Below are positions 25,514-34,286 of a DNA stretch of 64,000 nucleotides, one piece after another. The notes below the pieces were generated by a model. That model did no database searches and was not told where the DNA came from. It saw only the letters and a program-made list of their open reading frames with translations. The position numbers were made by a program, and so were the translations under genes. The first letter of the stretch is position 1; the number at the start of each line of letters is the position of its first letter. This DNA is from Arthrobacter citreus (GTDB lineage: Bacteria > Actinomycetota > Actinomycetes > Actinomycetales > Micrococcaceae), in the NCBI RefSeq assembly GCF_009192745.1, contig NZ_VTFV01000002.1:496001-560000 (forward strand). Direction: 5' to 3'.

Positions 25514-26265
25514 GCATTTCCCGCAGTGAACCAGTACAACCGTCCCCGCCAGCATTGCCGGTGGACCTCGGCACGTTCTTCCGCGAGCTCCTGGAGATCC
25601 TGCAGGACTGGAAGCCGCGGCTCCAGCCGCTTTTCAGCGGTCCCGGGCCAGGGCCCTCGTGCCGGGAAGTGGACGCCGTCGCCGAGCCCCTGACCATCGC
25701 GCTGCTGCAGCGCACCGATTATCCGCTGGCCGGAGGTGGTTTTGTTGCCGCCCACAATGCCCTGAGCGACGCCCCCTGGCACATGGCCTGGTGGCAGGGG
25801 CGGAGTAAGGAAATCCAGGTGCTCTCCTCCGTGGAGAGCATGGGCGAGGCATATTCCCGGCGGGAGTGGTTCACCGTTCCCGTGGAGACGGGCGCCAGCC
25901 ACGTGACAGGCCCGTATGTGGATTTCATCTGCACCGATGAATACACCGTGACGCTGACTTCTCCGCTCACTGTGGGCGGGAAGGTGGTGGGCGTGGTGGG
26001 AGCGGACGTGTTCGTCGAGTCGCTGGAGGAAGTCCTGCTTCCGGACCTGCGCAGCGTGCACCCCGAGGCGTCACTGGTGAACCGCGTGGGCCGGGTAGTG
26101 GTTTCCGCCGACCCCCAGCTTGCGGCCGGACGGCTGCTGGTGGGGGACTGGCGGCAGGCTGTGGATCCGGCGCGGATGGAACTGCGCGGGCCGGAGTACA
26201 CCGGCCGGTTCGCAGCCGTGCATCCGTGCGGGAGCCTGCCGCTCGCCGTCGTTGTCCCGCTCTAG
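25510..26265 (+). CDS. soluble Cache (PDC) domain protein
   Basis: A 251-residue protein. Residues about 110-190, with SRREWFTVPVETGASHVTGPYVDF, then YTVTLTSPLTVGGKVVGVVGADVFVESLE, match the PDC/Cache fold, normally the extracellular ligand sensor of chemoreceptors and kinases; the Y-V-D and final V-x-G-A-D-V residues line ligands in that family. Here there is no signal peptide, no membrane helix and no output domain, so it is a free cytoplasmic binding protein. It overlaps the GntR gene by four bases and likely senses the amine, amino acid or acid carried by the adjacent importer; whether it modulates the GntR protein is inference. Confidence 0.75.
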   Translation: MSISRSEPVQPSPPALPVDLGTFFRELLEILQDWKPRLQPLFSGPGPGPSCREVDAVAEPLTIALLQRTDYPLAGGGFVAAHNALSDAPWHMAWWQGRSKEIQVLSSVESMGEAYSRREWFTVPVETGASHVTGPYVDFICTDEYTVTLTSPLTVGGKVVGVVGADVFVESLEEVLLPDLRSVHPEASLVNRVGRVVVSADPQLAAGRLLVGDWRQAVDPARMELRGPEYTGRFAAVHPCGSLPLAVVVPL

Positions 26266-26295
26266 CGCTTCGTTCCCGCCCCGCCGAAAGGCCAG

Positions 26296-26329
26296 TTACG
26301 GCTCTTCTCAGCCGTCAGAAGAGCCGTAA
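26296..26329. terminator. terminator between convergent genes
   Basis: TTACGGCTCTTCT (26296-26308) and AGAAGAGCCGTAA (26317-26329) form a perfect 13-bp stem with an eight-base loop. It sits between the Cache-domain gene and the convergent YczE-like gene. It lacks a long T-tract but is well placed for both. Confidence 0.65.
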
Positions 26330-26357
26330 GTGCCCTCTCGACGGAGGACGGGCGGGC

Positions 26358-26963
26358 TCAGACAGCGGACGCCGGGCGTGCCGGGATGTGGAAGAACGGC
26401 ACGGTGCGGTTGACCATCGGCCCGATCAGCAGGGCGAAGGCCACGGTGCCCAGCCCGACGGCGCCGCCCAGCGCCCAGCCGATGGCAAGAACCGTCACCT
26501 CGATGCCGGTGCGCACGGCCCAGAGCGGCCAGCCGAAGCGGGCGTGGATCCCGGTCATGAGTCCGTCCCGGGGACCCGGGCCCATGCGTGCGCCGATGTA
26601 GAGCCCGGTTGCCACTGCGAGGAGCACCAGCCCTGCCGTAAACAGCAGGATCTGCCCCCACAGCTGTGCCGGTTCATCCACAACGGCCAGAGCCACCTCA
26701 GCGCTGGGCCCTACCAGCAGCACGTTGAGCACGGTCCCGACTCCGGGCTTCTGCCGCAGCGGAATCCACAGCAGCAGCACCACCAGTCCGATCAGGTTCG
26801 TGACCAGCCCAAACGCGATGCCGGTCTGCAGGCTGGTGCCCTGCCCCAGCACGTCCCACGGGGAGACGCCCAGTCCCGCACGGATCATCATGCCGATGGA
26901 GAAGCCATAGAAGAAGAGGCCGGCCAGCAGCTGCAGCACCCGGCGGAGGAAGTTCGCGGACAT
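26358..26963 (-). CDS. YczE/YitT-like membrane protein
   Basis: A 201-residue membrane protein with five hydrophobic helices. LFFYGFSIGMMIRAGLGVSPWDVL and YIGARMGPGPRDGLMTGI are the recurring family motifs (RxxLGxxPWDVL and GPGPRDGL). In Bacillus the YczE protein affects lipopeptide production, but no general function is known. GGAGGAG lies upstream of the ATG at 26963. The next gene upstream on the strand is the small kinase, 83 bases away. Confidence 0.8.
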   Translation of the reverse strand: MSANFLRRVLQLLAGLFFYGFSIGMMIRAGLGVSPWDVLGQGTSLQTGIAFGLVTNLIGLVVLLLWIPLRQKPGVGTVLNVLLVGPSAEVALAVVDEPAQLWGQILLFTAGLVLLAVATGLYIGARMGPGPRDGLMTGIHARFGWPLWAVRTGIEVTVLAIGWALGGAVGLGTVAFALLIGPMVNRTVPFFHIPARPASAV

Positions 26964-27045
26964 GAGAACAACCAAACTCCTCCGGCGGCTTTAATCCAAA
27001 AGCTGCCCGGTTACCGGAAGACATACGCGGTAATCAGCGAGCCGG

Positions 27046-27678
27046 CTAGGAGCGCAGGCGTACGACGGCGTCGGCGCGCCCTGCGTGCGCAGCCACCAGG
27101 TCAGCGTTGGCCTGGTCGCTGCCCAGCGCCCATTCCCGGGCTTCTTCCCGGCTCTTGCCGAACGCCGCGTGCCGCTGCTGAAGCCGCCGGATGCGCTCGG
27201 CGTCCCCGAGCGCCAGGAACCACACGGCGTCGAGCTGCTCCCGGGCCAGCGGCCACGCCCCGGAATCCAGCAGCAGGTAGTTTCCCTCGGTGATGACCAG
27301 CGGCACGTCCCTCCGGACCGGCACCGCGGAACCGATGGGCTCTTCCATGTCCCGGCGGAACTCCGGCGCGTAGACCACCGGTTCATCCGCCGCGCGGAGG
27401 CGGCGCAGCAGCGCAGCGTACCCGCCGTCGTCGAACGTGTCCGGTGCGCCTTTCCGGCCCCTGCTGCCCCTCGACTCCAGCACCTGGTTAGCCAGGTGGA
27501 AACCGTCCATCGGAACCACGACGGCGAGTTCGGGTCCCAGCTCGGCGGCCAGTGCTGCGGCGAGTGTTGACTTACCTGCGCCCGGCGGGCCGGTGATGCC
27601 CAGGATGCGGCGGTGGCCGGCAGCCAGCCGGCGGGCTTCAGCGGCGAGCTCCGCCAGCGAACGGTCCAGGATCTGCAT
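27046..27678 (-). CDS. nucleoside/nucleotide kinase family protein (uridine kinase/PanK-like P-loop)
   Basis: A 210-residue P-loop kinase. Walker A is GITGPPGAGKSTL (about 28-40). VVVPMDGFHLANQVLE carries the catalytic Asp typical of the uridine kinase/pantothenate kinase superfamily, and VITEGNYLLLD with a following RR-x-L lid segment completes the pattern. Actinobacterial proteins of this type are usually annotated as fructose or nucleoside kinases without experimental support. The ATG at 27678 begins the kinase domain; a longer frame runs into tmRNA DNA and is not credible. Divergent from ssrA. Confidence 0.8.
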   Translation of the reverse strand: MQILDRSLAELAAEARRLAAGHRRILGITGPPGAGKSTLAAALAAELGPELAVVVPMDGFHLANQVLESRGSRGRKGAPDTFDDGGYAALLRRLRAADEPVVYAPEFRRDMEEPIGSAVPVRRDVPLVITEGNYLLLDSGAWPLAREQLDAVWFLALGDAERIRRLQQRHAAFGKSREEAREWALGSDQANADLVAAHAGRADAVVRLRS

Positions 27679-27748
27679 ATGAATATCTTGTCCCAGGAGC
27701 TGGAATGTTCTGCGGACCCGGTGGGTTAATAGGGGTGTAACTGAATAT

Positions 27749-28118
27749 GGGGATGATCGGTATCGACGATGTTTGCCGTGTGTGGGGAAGCGGGCCGAGG
27801 ATGCAGGGTTATCTCGCAAACGCCCCCTGTAAACCAATAAGTGCCAAACCTATGCGCACTGACTTCGCCCTCGCCGCCTAGGCCAGAGTGAGTCCGTCAG
27901 ATTCGAAAAAACGCTTCCGTTCCGGATCCTGGCGTCATTTAGGAAGCCACTGCCGGACACTGCCGCCGTTCAGGTGTCCGGGACTTTTTGAACGGCTGGG
28001 CCCGGATCAGCCACTTGCCTGCACAGATGGCTGGGGCCAAGAAAATCCAGAGCAGGCTGCGCCCGGAGAAGTCCAGGCACTCCAGCATCGGACGGGGGTT
28101 CGATTCCCCCCATCTCCA
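27749..28118 (+). ncRNA. ssrA: transfer-messenger RNA (tmRNA)
   Basis: A 370-nt tmRNA. The 5' end GGGGATG pairs with CATCTCC at the 3' end to form the acceptor stem with discriminator A; CCA is not encoded. The T-arm is GGGGG-TTCGATT-CCCCC. The 5' end reads GGGGATGATCGGTATCGACG, as in other one-piece tmRNAs. The tag frame most likely resumes at GCC 27843-27845 after CCAATAAGT and runs 12 codons to TAG 27879-27881, giving AKPMRTDFALAA; the terminal ALAA is the ClpXP degron. tmRNA with SmpB rescues stalled ribosomes and marks the incomplete protein for degradation. A terminator follows 12 bases later. Confidence 0.96.
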
Positions 28119-28130
28119 CTGCTTCACCTC

Positions 28131-28173
28131 AAAAGGCTGCGCCCCGGCTCCAAAGACCGGGGCGCAGCCTTTT
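28131..28173 (+). terminator. ssrA terminator
   Basis: A 17-bp perfect stem: AAAAGGCTGCGCCCCGG (28131-28147) with CCGGGGCGCAGCCTTTT (28157-28173). It ends in TTTT and may also serve the convergent LacI-type gene that stops at 28220. Confidence 0.92.
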
Positions 28174-28219
28174 GAGCTTCGGCGCAATGAGGTCCCGGTG
28201 CTTCCGCGCGGCCAGGCGC

Positions 28220-29236
28220 TTAGAAGCTGCCGGTCGACTCCCGCACCACCAGCTCCGGCTGGAATCTCACGTGGCGGTGGCGGTGGTCTTCCGCCAGCTC
28301 ATCCTCCAGCAGCTCTACCGCCGTGCGCCCAATCAGCCGGGCCGGCTGGCGGATGGAAGACAGGGGAACGATCGCGGACGGCGCGAAGTCGATGTCGTCA
28401 TAACCCACCAAAGCGATGTCCTGGGGCACCCGGATGCGGTGGTCGAAGACGAAGGCCTGCAGCAGTCCGATCGCCAGCAGGTCATTGGCGGCGAACACTG
28501 CCTCCGGCCGGGACCGGGCCGGACGGCGGAGCAGTTCCTCGCCCACGCGCCTGCCCTCGAGTACCGTCAGTGCCGTGGTGCCTACGACGTCCAGGAAGGC
28601 TCCGGGCACCGCGTCCACGGCCGCCTGGGCGCCGGCCTGGCGGTCGGTTACCTGGTGCAGGCCTGCAGGGCCGCCCACGAACGTGATGCTGCGTGCGCCG
28701 CCGGAGAGCAGGTGGGCGACTGCCATTCGCCCACCTTCGACGTCGTCCACTGCCAGGGAACAATACTGGGAGGCGGGAGCCTGTTCATCCACCAGCACCA
28801 CCGGGGTGCCGCGGGAGCGAAGCCGGTCGATGCGGCTGCGGTCCTGGGAGGACTGCGGCGTAATGAGCACCCCGCGCACCCGCTGTTCCTCGAACAGATC
28901 CAGGTAGACCTCTTCGCGTGTGGGGGAGAGCCCCGAGTTGCCCACGATGACGGCCTGGCCGAGCGTATCGGCAGCGGCTTCCGCTCCGCGGGCGATCTCG
29001 TTGTAGAAGGGGTTGCCGGTGTCCTGGACTACCAGTCCGATAGTCCGGGAGCGTCCGGCCTTGAGCTGGCGTGCGACGTCGTTGCGGACATATCCCAGGT
29101 CCTCGATCACCTTCAGGACCCGGCGGCGCCGGTCCTCGGAGACGACTTCCGGCCGGTTGATCACGTTGGAAACCGTTCCAATCGAGACCTTGGCTTCCCG
29201 GGCGACGTCCTTGATGCTGACCGGGAATCTGTCCAT
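28220..29236 (-). CDS. LacI family regulator, probable rhamnose-locus repressor
   Basis: A 338-residue repressor. The N-terminal helix-turn-helix and hinge (residues 6-60) read SIKDVAREAKVSIGTVSNVI and NRPEVVSEDRRRRVL, followed by the hinge helix QLKAGRSRTIGLV. The rest is a periplasmic-binding-protein-like effector domain with the AANDLLAIGLLQAF and VGYDDIDFAPSAIVPLSSI motifs. It is the last gene of the rhamnose catabolic strand, 123 bases after rhaB, and a TACAAT hexamer (29316-29321, minus strand) may give it its own promoter. LacI-type operators at both divergent rha promoters make it the obvious regulator; the effector would be rhamnose or a phosphorylated intermediate. Confidence 0.88.
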   Translation of the reverse strand: MDRFPVSIKDVAREAKVSIGTVSNVINRPEVVSEDRRRRVLKVIEDLGYVRNDVARQLKAGRSRTIGLVVQDTGNPFYNEIARGAEAAADTLGQAVIVGNSGLSPTREEVYLDLFEEQRVRGVLITPQSSQDRSRIDRLRSRGTPVVLVDEQAPASQYCSLAVDDVEGGRMAVAHLLSGGARSITFVGGPAGLHQVTDRQAGAQAAVDAVPGAFLDVVGTTALTVLEGRRVGEELLRRPARSRPEAVFAANDLLAIGLLQAFVFDHRIRVPQDIALVGYDDIDFAPSAIVPLSSIRQPARLIGRTAVELLEDELAEDHRHRHVRFQPELVVRESTGSF

Positions 29237-29359
29237 TTCTCTTCTCTTCCGTCCGGACGGGGTCCACTTCTCCTGGCACCGTCACCGGCGGGCCGGGCCC
29301 GCGGGACAGGTTCTTATTGTAAGCAGCATGTCCTTTGGGCGCCGGAGCGCCGGCAGATG

Positions 29360-30823
29360 TTACAGGGCGGCCCGGACCCTCGGCTCGTAGCGGATCGGTT
29401 CGAAGGTGCGGGCAACCAGCCGGCGCAGCTCCTCCAGCCCGCCTGAAACCAGGCCCGCAGCCCGTGCCTGGACCAGCACGTTGCCAATCGCGGTGGCTTC
29501 GACCGGCCCAGCGTAAACCGTGCGCCCGGTCCGGTCGGCCGTGAGCTGGCAGAGCAGGGTGTTCTGCGAGCCGCCGCCCACCACATGCACGGTGGGGATA
29601 CTGCGCCCGGTGAGGGTTTCCATCTGTTCGATGACGTCCGCGTAGGCCGCTGCCAGCGATTCAAGGATCGAGCGGACCATTTCGGCCCGCCCGCGGGGCG
29701 GCTGCACTCCGTGCTCTTCGCACCAGGCGGTAATCCGTGCGGGCATATCGCCCGGGGCCGTGAAGCGTTCGTCCTGCACATCGAACACCGTTACCGGAGC
29801 CGTGACCGCCGCCGCCTGGCTGATCAGCTCGGCCAGGTTGCTGGTGCGCTGGGAATCGGTGGTGCCGGGTCCGTCCCAGGTGCGGATGGACTCGGAGAGC
29901 AGCCACAGCCCGGACACGTTCTTCAGGTACCGGATGCGCCCGTCCACCCCGCCTTCATTGGTGAAGTTGGCGGCATGGCTCTCGGGAGTCAGAACCGGGC
30001 CGGGCAATTCAACACCCACAAGCGACCAGGTGCCCGAGGAGATGAAGGCTGCATTCTCATCAGCGAACGGAACCGCCACGACGGCGGACGCAGTGTCGTG
30101 GGAGCCGACTGCGGTGACCGGAACGCCGGCCGGGGCGCCGAGCTCTTCGGCCACGAAAGGCAGCAACCCGCCGATCCGCTTCCCCGGAGCGATGAGCGGA
30201 GCGAACAGGTCAGCGGAAAGCCCGAGCCTGTCCATCAGCGCGGTGTCCCACTGCCGGGTGCGGGCATCGAGGAGGCCGGTTGTCGCGGCGTTGGTCTCCT
30301 CGGTGACCTCCCGGCCCGTGAGCCAGTAGGCAATGAGGTCCGGAACCATCAGCGCCCGCTCCGCCATGGCCAGGTCCCCGCGCTGCCGGTCCACGGCCAG
30401 CTGGAACACGGTGTTGAACGGGAGGTGCTGCAGCCCGCTGCGGGAATAGAGCTCCTCCGGGGAAACTGCCGCGTGCACGGCCTGGACACCGCCGGCGGTG
30501 CGGTGGTCACGGTAGTGGTAGGGCAGGCCCAGCAGCTTCCCGCCGCGCAGCAGCCCGTAGTCCACTGCCCAGGAGTCGACGCCGATGGACCGGACGTCCG
30601 GTTCCTCCCGGAACGCCTGGGCCAGCCCGTCGGTCAGGGACCGGTAGAGCTCGGTGATGTTCCAGTGCAGGCCGGGCCCGTCTCCCTCGTGCAGCCGGAC
30701 CGGCTGGTTGGGGAAACGGGCCACGTGCCGCATCCGGATCCGCCCGCCGGACACGCCGCCGAGGATGACCCGGCCGCTGGTCGCCCCGAGGTCGACGGCC
30801 GCTACGGATGCCGTTTGCTCCAT
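29360..30823 (-). CDS. rhaB: rhamnulokinase
   Basis: A 487-residue FGGY-family sugar kinase. The N-terminal AVDLGATSGRVILG is the phosphate-binding loop with the rhamnulokinase-type GATSGR. SIGVDSWAVDYGLL holds the catalytic Asp, GSHDTASAVVAVP is the second ATP motif, and VVGGGSQNTLLCQLTAD the C-terminal adenosine site. It phosphorylates L-rhamnulose to L-rhamnulose 1-phosphate in the cytoplasm. The ATG at 30823 has GAAAGGA ten bases upstream; a GTG two codons earlier is possible. It lies 29 bases after the aldolase/dehydrogenase gene. Confidence 0.92.
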   Translation of the reverse strand: MEQTASVAAVDLGATSGRVILGGVSGGRIRMRHVARFPNQPVRLHEGDGPGLHWNITELYRSLTDGLAQAFREEPDVRSIGVDSWAVDYGLLRGGKLLGLPYHYRDHRTAGGVQAVHAAVSPEELYSRSGLQHLPFNTVFQLAVDRQRGDLAMAERALMVPDLIAYWLTGREVTEETNAATTGLLDARTRQWDTALMDRLGLSADLFAPLIAPGKRIGGLLPFVAEELGAPAGVPVTAVGSHDTASAVVAVPFADENAAFISSGTWSLVGVELPGPVLTPESHAANFTNEGGVDGRIRYLKNVSGLWLLSESIRTWDGPGTTDSQRTSNLAELISQAAAVTAPVTVFDVQDERFTAPGDMPARITAWCEEHGVQPPRGRAEMVRSILESLAAAYADVIEQMETLTGRSIPTVHVVGGGSQNTLLCQLTADRTGRTVYAGPVEATAIGNVLVQARAAGLVSGGLEELRRLVARTFEPIRYEPRVRAAL

Positions 30824-30852
30824 GGTCACTCTGTCCTTTCCTGCCGCGCCGC

Positions 30853-32916
30853 TTAGCGCAGGAACGCGGCGGCGACGCCGGCGTCGACCGGGATGTGCAG
30901 GCCGGTGGTGTGGGAGAGGTCGGAACTGGTCAGCACTGCGGCTGCGTTGGCCACGTTTTCCGGCAGGACCTCACGCTTGAGCAGGGTTCGCTGGGCGTAG
31001 AACTTGCCCAGCTCATCCTCGGGCACACCGTAGACCGCTGCCCGCTTGGCTCCCCAGCCGCCGGCGAAGATGCCGGAGCCGCGGACCACGCCGTCGGGGT
31101 TGATGCCGTTGACCTTGATGCCGTGCTCGCCCAGTTCCGCTGCCAGCAGGCGCACCTGGTGGGCCTGGTCGGCCTTGACGGCGGAGTAGGCAATGTTGTT
31201 CGGGCCGGCGAAGACGGAGTTCTTGGAGGAGATGTAGAGGATGTCCCCGCCCATTTCCTGGGCGATCATGGCCTTGGCAGCGGCCTTGGCCACCAGGAAG
31301 GAGCCCTTGGCCATCACGTCGTGCTGCAGGTCCCAGTCCTTTTCGGTGGTTTCTAGCAGCGGCTTGGAGATGGACAGGCCGGCGTTGTTCACCACAAGGT
31401 CGATTCCGCCGAAGGCCAGCACCGTGGCGTCGATGGCGGCGGCAACCTGCCCTGCATCGGTCACGTCGGCGCGGACACCAATAGCCACGTCGGGGCCGCC
31501 CAGCTCGGCTGCCACCTGCTCGGCGGCCTCAAGGTTCAGGTCGGCGATGACCACGCAGGCGCCCTCGGCAGCGAGGCGGGTGGCGATGGCCTTGCCAATC
31601 CCCGACGCCGCGCCGGTGACCAGCGCGATGCGGGTGGCGTGGCTGCGGGGTTTGGGCATCCGGGCCAGTTTGGCTTCCTCGAGGGCCCAGTATTCGATCC
31701 GGAACTTCTCCGACTCATCGATCGGGGCATAGGTGGAGATGCCTTCGGCGCCCCGCATCACGTTGATGGCGTTGAGGTAGAACTCTCCGGCCACGCGAGC
31801 GGTCTGCTTGTCCTTGCCCCAGGAGAACATGCCCACGCCGGGTACCAGCACGATCGCCGGGTCGGCTCCGCGCATGGCGGGGGAGTCCGCATCAGCGTGC
31901 CGCTCGTAGTAGGCCTGGTAATCGGCCCGGTAGACCTCGTGCAGTTCCTTCAGGCGTGCGATGCAGTCTTCGACGGGTGCCTCGGCAGGCAGGTCCAGGA
32001 CCAGCGGCTTCACCTTGGTGCGCAGGAAGTGGTCAGGGCAGGAGGTGCCCAGCGCAGCCAGCCGGGGATGTTCGGCGGCGGCGAGGAAATCGAGCACCCG
32101 CGGATCGTCCATGTAGTGGCCAACCTGGGGGCGGTCGTGCGATGCCAGTCCGCGGATTACCGGGGCCAGGGCAGCAGCCTTGGCGTGCCGCTCGGCTTCC
32201 GGCAGTGCTTCGTACCCGGGCAGCGCCGCACCGAACGGTTCAGCCTTGGAGTGTTCGGCGATGTACGCCTCGGCGGTGTCGATGATCCACTGCGAGTTGG
32301 CCTCTGCCTCGTCGCTGGTCTCGCCCCAGGCGGTGATGCCGTGGCCGCCGAGGATGGTCCCGACAGCGCCGGGGTTGGCTTCCTTGATCGCGGCGATGTC
32401 CAGGCCCAGCTGGAACCCGGGGCGGCGCCACGGTACCCAGACCACCTTGTCACCGAAGATCTTCGCGGTGAGTTCCTCGCCGTCGGCTGCCGTTGCGATG
32501 GCGATGCCGGAGTCGGGGTGCAGGTGGTCAACGTGGGCTGCGTCAACCAGCCCGTGCATGGCGGTATCGATCGAAGGCGCCGCTCCGCCCTTGCCGTGCA
32601 GGCAGTAGTCGAACGCCGCAACCATTTCATCTTCGTGCTCCACGCCGCGGTAGACGTTCTTCAGTGCCTGTACCCGGTCCAGGCGCAGCACCGCGAGGCC
32701 CTTCTCCGTGAGGGTTCCGAGGTCTCCGCCGGATCCTTTGACCCACAGCAGTTCGATGTCCTCACCGGTAACCGGGTCCGCCGCGGTGCCCTTGGCGGAG
32801 GTGTTGCCGCCGGCGTAGTTGGTGTTCTTCGGGTCTGATCCGAGCCGGTTGGAACGGGCGATGAGGTCTGCGGCGACGGTCCGACCGGTCGTCGTGTTGC
32901 TGGCGTGGGCGTTCAT
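30853..32916 (-). CDS. bifunctional rhamnulose-1-phosphate aldolase / short-chain dehydrogenase
   Basis: A 687-residue fusion. The N-terminal 420 residues form a class II (zinc) aldolase/adducin domain; DAAHVDHLHPDSGIAIA carries two metal histidines and ILGGHGITAWG a third. From about 425 the protein is a Rossmann-fold SDR with LVTGAASGIGKAIA, NNAGLSIS, and a YSAVKADQ active site. The first half cleaves rhamnulose 1-phosphate to dihydroxyacetone phosphate and L-lactaldehyde; the second is thought to oxidise L-lactaldehyde to L-lactate. The GAGGAGA ribosome site precedes the ATG. It replaces the separate rhaD and aldehyde dehydrogenase of enteric bacteria. Confidence 0.9.
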   Translation of the reverse strand: MNAHASNTTTGRTVAADLIARSNRLGSDPKNTNYAGGNTSAKGTAADPVTGEDIELLWVKGSGGDLGTLTEKGLAVLRLDRVQALKNVYRGVEHEDEMVAAFDYCLHGKGGAAPSIDTAMHGLVDAAHVDHLHPDSGIAIATAADGEELTAKIFGDKVVWVPWRRPGFQLGLDIAAIKEANPGAVGTILGGHGITAWGETSDEAEANSQWIIDTAEAYIAEHSKAEPFGAALPGYEALPEAERHAKAAALAPVIRGLASHDRPQVGHYMDDPRVLDFLAAAEHPRLAALGTSCPDHFLRTKVKPLVLDLPAEAPVEDCIARLKELHEVYRADYQAYYERHADADSPAMRGADPAIVLVPGVGMFSWGKDKQTARVAGEFYLNAINVMRGAEGISTYAPIDESEKFRIEYWALEEAKLARMPKPRSHATRIALVTGAASGIGKAIATRLAAEGACVVIADLNLEAAEQVAAELGGPDVAIGVRADVTDAGQVAAAIDATVLAFGGIDLVVNNAGLSISKPLLETTEKDWDLQHDVMAKGSFLVAKAAAKAMIAQEMGGDILYISSKNSVFAGPNNIAYSAVKADQAHQVRLLAAELGEHGIKVNGINPDGVVRGSGIFAGGWGAKRAAVYGVPEDELGKFYAQRTLLKREVLPENVANAAAVLTSSDLSHTTGLHIPVDAGVAAAFLR

Positions 32917-32973
32917 GCGGAAGTCTCCTCGTGGAGTGGGTGGAATTCGTTGGGAGCGGGACGGCGCGGCGGC

Positions 32974-34140
32974 TTAGGAGCCCCAGGAAGCCTGGGTTCC
33001 GCCAACGCGCTCTTCAGTGATGCGCTGCTGGTATCCGGATGCTGCGTAGGCTGCCATCGGATTGGCCGGCAGGCCGCGGGATTCGCGCCAGGCAGCCAGT
33101 TGCGGGCGGACGTCGGTGTAGAACGCGTCCATGAGGACTTCGTGGGCCCCGAGGACATCCCCCGCTGCCTGTGCGGCCGCGAGCGCGTCGCCGTCGATCA
33201 GCAGGGCACGGGCCGTCATTTCCTGGACATTGAGCACCGAGCGGATCTGGCCGGGGATCTTTTCCTCGATGTTGTGGCACTGGTCGAGCATGAAGGCCAC
33301 GCCGTTTTCCGGGTTGAGTCCGCCGCCGCGCACCACCTCGACCATGATGCGGAAGAGCTGGAACGGATCTGCGGCTCCGACAATAAGGTCGTCGTCGGCG
33401 TAGTTGCGGGAGTTGAAGTCGAAGGAGCCCAGCTTGCCCAGGCGCAGCAGCTGCATCACGATGAACTCAATGTTGGTGCCCGGTGCGTGGTGGCCGGTGT
33501 CCAGGCAGACCTTGGCCTGGTCGCCCAGCGCGGCGACCTGGGCGTACGCCGTGCCCCAGTCCGGTACGTCGGTGTGGTAGAAAGCCGGTTCGAAGAACTT
33601 GTACTCCAGCACCAGCCGCTGCTCGGAACCCAGGTTGGAGTAGATCTCCGCCAGGGACTCGGCCAGGCGGTCCTGGCGTCCGCGCATGTCCTGCTGCCCG
33701 GCGTAGTTGGTGCCGTCTGCAAGCCAGATCTTCAGGTCCTTGGACCCGGTGGCGTTCATGATCTCCAGGCACTCCAGGTGATGGTCGATCGCTTTGCGGC
33801 GCACCCCCGGATCGGCGTGGGTGAGTGAACCGAACTTGTATTCCTCGTCCTGGAAGGTGTTGGAGTTGATGGTGCCCAGGGATACGCCATGGTCTGCTGC
33901 GTAGCGGGCGAGGGCGGCGTAGTCGTCCACCTTGTCCCACGGGATGTGGAGCGCGACGGCCGGTGCCAGGCCGGTGAAGCGGTGCACCTGGGCGGCGTCG
34001 GCGATTTTTTCCTGCACCGTACGCGGAGTTCCCGGCGTCGAGAAGACCTTGAAACGGGTTCCGGAGTTGCCGAAGGCCCAGGACGGGAGTTCGATGGCCT
34101 GTGCGGCCAGCTGGGGGGCGATGTCGTCGAATACAGGCAT
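32974..34140 (-). CDS. rhaI: L-rhamnose isomerase (RhaI type)
   Basis: A 388-residue xylose-isomerase-like TIM barrel of the Pseudomonas/Rhizobium rhamnose isomerase type rather than the enteric RhaA. Metal and substrate residues appear in LVLEYKFFEPAFYHTD (Glu), CLDTGHHAPGTN (Asp and His), FDFNSRNYADDDLIVG and MLDQCHNIEEK. It converts L-rhamnose to L-rhamnulose. The ATG at 34140 has AGAGAAG nine bases upstream and was preferred over a GTG three codons earlier. First gene of the catabolic operon, under the minus-strand rha promoter. Confidence 0.92.
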   Translation of the reverse strand: MPVFDDIAPQLAAQAIELPSWAFGNSGTRFKVFSTPGTPRTVQEKIADAAQVHRFTGLAPAVALHIPWDKVDDYAALARYAADHGVSLGTINSNTFQDEEYKFGSLTHADPGVRRKAIDHHLECLEIMNATGSKDLKIWLADGTNYAGQQDMRGRQDRLAESLAEIYSNLGSEQRLVLEYKFFEPAFYHTDVPDWGTAYAQVAALGDQAKVCLDTGHHAPGTNIEFIVMQLLRLGKLGSFDFNSRNYADDDLIVGAADPFQLFRIMVEVVRGGGLNPENGVAFMLDQCHNIEEKIPGQIRSVLNVQEMTARALLIDGDALAAAQAAGDVLGAHEVLMDAFYTDVRPQLAAWRESRGLPANPMAAYAASGYQQRITEERVGGTQASWGS

Positions 34141-34197
34141 GTGCGTCACTTCTCTGTGGTAGCCGGCGGGCGGCACCGGGTCATTCTGGGCACCGCA

Positions 34198-34211
34198 TTG
34201 AATCGTTTCAT
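34198..34211. promoter_or_regulatory. LacI-type operator at the rhaI promoter
   Basis: TTGAATCGTTTCAT has the TGAAnCGnTTCA symmetry of LacI/GalR-family operators with the central CG. It starts immediately downstream of the minus-strand -10 and so covers the expected transcription start, a repression position. Confidence 0.75.
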
Positions 34212-34286
34212 CAAAGTATGCCGTTCAGGCTGGGAAGGTCAAACGTGGTCCCGGTAAAGAACTATGGCAGCGGGAGTAACGACTTC

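Noticed and set aside
27888-28175. Short frames inside ssrA
   Set aside because: They overlap the tmRNA structure and its terminator. The only translated part is the 12-residue tag.
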